Source of the DNA: Alphaproteobacteria bacterium
GTDB lineage: Bacteria > Pseudomonadota > Alphaproteobacteria > Rhizobiales > Aestuariivirgaceae
Assembly (NCBI GenBank): GCA_005884715.1
Contig: VAZZ01000580.1
Location: forward strand, 1 to 6,347
Length of the DNA stretch: 6,347 nt
Direction of reading: 5' to 3'
The notes below the pieces were generated by a model. The model saw nothing but the letters and a program-made list of their open reading frames with translations, had not been told where the DNA came from and did no database searches. Below are positions 6,146 to 6,347 of the stretch, piece by piece. Made by a program: the position numbers and the translations under genes. Every line of letters starts with the position of its first letter. Positions within the stretch are counted from its first letter, which is position 1.

Positions 6146-6180
6146 AAAACCATCAAACCGGCGAAAGCCATGTCAAAAAT

Positions 6181-6222
6181 GGCGAAATATTTCGTAACGA
6201 ATTAGTTCGCCGAAATATCTTG
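6181..6222. promoter_or_regulatory. Palindromic candidate operator in the divergent control region
   Basis: CGAAATATTTCG at 6183-6194 is a perfect 12-bp palindrome. A second copy matching 10 of 12 bases lies at 6211-6222 in the same orientation, 28 bases away. GGCGAA (6181-6186) and TTCGCC (6206-6211) form a further inverted pair. The cluster sits upstream of the candidate livH promoter and ahead of the divergent gene at 6299. An AT-centred palindrome upstream of an amino acid transport operon would fit an Lrp/AsnC-type regulator, but no regulator gene is in the window and the identity of the binder is inferred. Confidence 0.35.
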
Positions 6223-6298
6223 TCGTCTGTCAGTAGTGTTCCGATCTAGTAAGTTTATATCATTTACATCCAACCCCAAACAGATTATCAAACCTTCC

Positions 6299-6347
6299 AT
6301 GTTGCGCCGCATCATATATCTCTTGCTTGTGCTTATCATCTTCGGCG
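6299..6347 (+). CDS. N-terminus of a divergent gene, probable membrane or exported protein (partial, 3' end outside window)
   Basis: An ATG at 6299 opens a frame of 16 full codons reading MLRRIIYLLLVLIIFG up to the window edge. Two arginines followed by an unbroken hydrophobic run are typical of a signal anchor or signal peptide. The frame is open back to a TAG at 6203-6205, and a GTG at 6236 is a possible alternative start, but the hydrophobic N-terminus favours 6299. No clear Shine-Dalgarno sequence precedes it, which lowers confidence. It is transcribed away from livH and would share the control region at 6027-6298. The family cannot be told from so few residues. Confidence 0.5.
   Translation, partial: MLRRIIYLLLVLIIFG

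Noticed and set aside
6171..6176. Perfect TTGACA box on the minus strand as the main livH promoter
   Set aside because: No acceptable -10 hexamer lies 16-18 bases downstream (ATGGTT, GATGGT or TGGTTT), so the TTGAGC/TATGAT pair at 6145-6116 is preferred.
1..6347. CRISPR arrays, tRNA or rRNA genes, insertion sequences, toxin-antitoxin or phage genes
   Set aside because: No regularly spaced repeats, transposase-like frames, tRNA-like cloverleaf or conserved rRNA stretches were seen; the window is almost fully explained by the liv operon.

Overview
The window holds a complete branched-chain amino acid ABC uptake operon (LIV/Bra type) on the minus strand, flanked by the ends of two plus-strand genes. 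Reading along the minus strand the order is livH, livM, livG, livF, a small membrane-protein gene, then livK. This matches the rhizobial bra layout (permease, permease, ATPase, ATPase, binding protein). Protein character, a long LivM, the small DUF6867-like protein and moderately high GC with AT-richer intergenic DNA all suggest an alphaproteobacterium, most likely Hyphomicrobiales (Rhizobiales). I cannot name the genus from sequence alone.

Layout from left to right. Positions 1-84 are the 3' end of a plus-strand gene encoding a Tyr/Pro/Arg-rich C-terminus. Positions 85-216 separate it from the convergent livK and hold two related hairpins, one of which is a good bidirectional intrinsic terminator. 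livK (217-1338) encodes the secreted periplasmic binding protein. Between it and the next gene upstream is a 128-base spacer with several small hairpins and no T-tract. Then come a 116-residue three-helix membrane protein (1467-1817), livF (1828-2553), livG (2553-3464), livM (3457-5088) and livH (5091-6026). These five are packed with overlaps or gaps of ten bases or less. Positions 6027-6298 form a divergent AT-rich control region with a candidate promoter for livH and a perfect 12-bp palindrome. A plus-strand gene starting near 6299 runs off the right edge.

How the parts work together. LivK binds its amino acid in the periplasm and delivers it to the LivH-LivM channel. LivG and LivF hydrolyse ATP to drive import. 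The small membrane protein sits inside the operon and is a candidate accessory subunit of unknown role. The binding protein is last, behind its own strong ribosome binding site and a structured spacer, which would allow it to be expressed at a different level from the membrane complex.

No exotic system is visible. The parts most worth a second look are the DUF6867-like protein, the asymmetric pair of ATP sites predicted for LivG/LivF, the duplicated hairpins after the operon, the livK leader, and the palindrome upstream of livH.
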